From Desulfobacterales bacterium (GTDB taxonomy: Bacteria > Desulfobacterota > Dissulfuribacteria > Dissulfuribacterales > JAMONC01): a stretch of 6,190 bases of DNA. Under the pieces are notes generated by a model, which was not told the origin of the DNA, made no database searches, and saw nothing but the letters and a program-made list of their open reading frames with translations. The stretch's first letter is position 1, and every line of letters starts with the position of its first letter. The stretch lies in assembly GCA_027066725.1 (NCBI GenBank), contig JAMONC010000330.1, positions 1 through 6,190 on the forward strand. Direction: 5' to 3'. This document shows, in pieces, positions 5,636-6,190 of this stretch. The position numbers and the translations under genes were made by a program.

Positions 5636-6190
5636 ATGAGTGATCTTCAATCAGAGATTAGAAAACTTGCAAAAGAAAAAAATGCTATAATTCTTGCCCA
5701 TAATTATCAACCAGCACAAATACAAGATATAGCCGATCTAGTTGGAGATTCTTTAGAGCTAAGCCTTAAAGCCAAGAATACCAGTGCAGATATTATAGTA
5801 TTTTGTGGTGTACATTTTATGGCAGAAACTGCTGCAATAGTTTGTCCAGATAAAAAAGTGATTATTCCACGCATAGATGCAGGATGCCAGATGGCAGATA
5901 TGCTTGATCTGGAAAAATTAAAAAGGGAAAAAGAAAAATATGGAGACAATATCCCTATTGTTACTTATGTAAATTCAACAGCTCAAATTAAAGCACACAG
6001 TAGTATATGTTGTACCTCAGCAAATTCAATCAAAGTAGTAAATTCTTTAGAAGCAGATGAAGTCTTAATGGTCCCAGATAGAAATTTAGCACAGTGGACC
6101 GCTATAAATACTCCCAAAAAAATCCATTATTTTAATGGCTATTGTCCTATACATGAGTCTTTGACAAAAGAAGACCTAGAAAAATTAATA
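5636..6190 (+). CDS. nadA: Quinolinate synthase NadA, 3' end off the window
   Basis: The first 185 codons of NadA (families are about 300-350 residues), the [4Fe-4S] enzyme that condenses iminoaspartate with dihydroxyacetone phosphate to quinolinate in de novo NAD synthesis. Signature segments are ILAHNYQPAQIQDIADLVGD (19-38), IVFCGVHFMAETAA (54-67), AGCQMADM (82-89), TYVNSTAQIKA (110-120), CCTSANSIKVV (125-135) and GYCPIHES (168-175). Cys84 and Cys170 correspond to the first two cluster cysteines; the third lies beyond the right edge. The length and lack of an N-terminal extension match the short form typified by Thermotoga NadA. ATG 5636 follows an AAAGG sequence by 8 bases. The gene starts 18 bases after lolA with no terminator between, so it is probably in the same operon; its pathway is unrelated to its neighbours. 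Confidence 0.97.
   Translation, partial: MSDLQSEIRKLAKEKNAIILAHNYQPAQIQDIADLVGDSLELSLKAKNTSADIIVFCGVHFMAETAAIVCPDKKVIIPRIDAGCQMADMLDLEKLKREKEKYGDNIPIVTYVNSTAQIKAHSSICCTSANSIKVVNSLEADEVLMVPDRNLAQWTAINTPKKIHYFNGYCPIHESLTKEDLEKLI

Noticed and set aside
5707..5949. Leftward open frame inside nadA
   Set aside because: It is antisense to strongly conserved NadA motifs and has no ribosome binding site or family resemblance.

Overview
The window is an AT-rich bacterial chromosome segment from a Gram-negative organism. A LolA lipoprotein carrier implies an outer membrane. The protein set (EHD-like NTPase, YebC, FtsK, LolA, NadA) and the low GC would fit a low-GC member of the Desulfobacterota (former Deltaproteobacteria). 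That placement is an inference from general resemblance, not a database result. No phage, transposon, CRISPR or RNA gene is visible, and codon use looks uniform.

The layout is two divergent transcription units around a 324-base intergenic region (1855-2178). Leftward, an EHD/dynamin-like membrane NTPase (481-1854) is followed after 29 bases by yebC (start at 451), which runs off the left edge. Rightward, a tight cluster runs from 2179 to the right edge: a small exported protein of unknown function (2179-2724), the DNA translocase ftsK (2736-4892), the lipoprotein carrier lolA (4904-5617) and quinolinate synthase nadA (5636 to the edge). The gaps are 11, 11 and 18 bases with no terminator between genes, so this is probably one operon.

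The rightward genes serve cell-envelope and division housekeeping (chromosome segregation at the septum, lipoprotein transport) plus the start of NAD synthesis. The leftward pair joins a putative membrane-remodelling NTPase to a YebC-family translation/transcription factor. No single new system is evident. The points most worth a second look are: an NTPase very like eukaryotic EHD ATPases but with a C-terminal transmembrane pair instead of an EH domain; two mutually exclusive hairpins at that gene's ribosome binding site; a dnaX-like A-run with a Shine-Dalgarno-like element 10 bases upstream inside ftsK, which on -1 slippage would give FtsK without its gamma domain; and the uncharacterised exported protein heading the ftsK operon.
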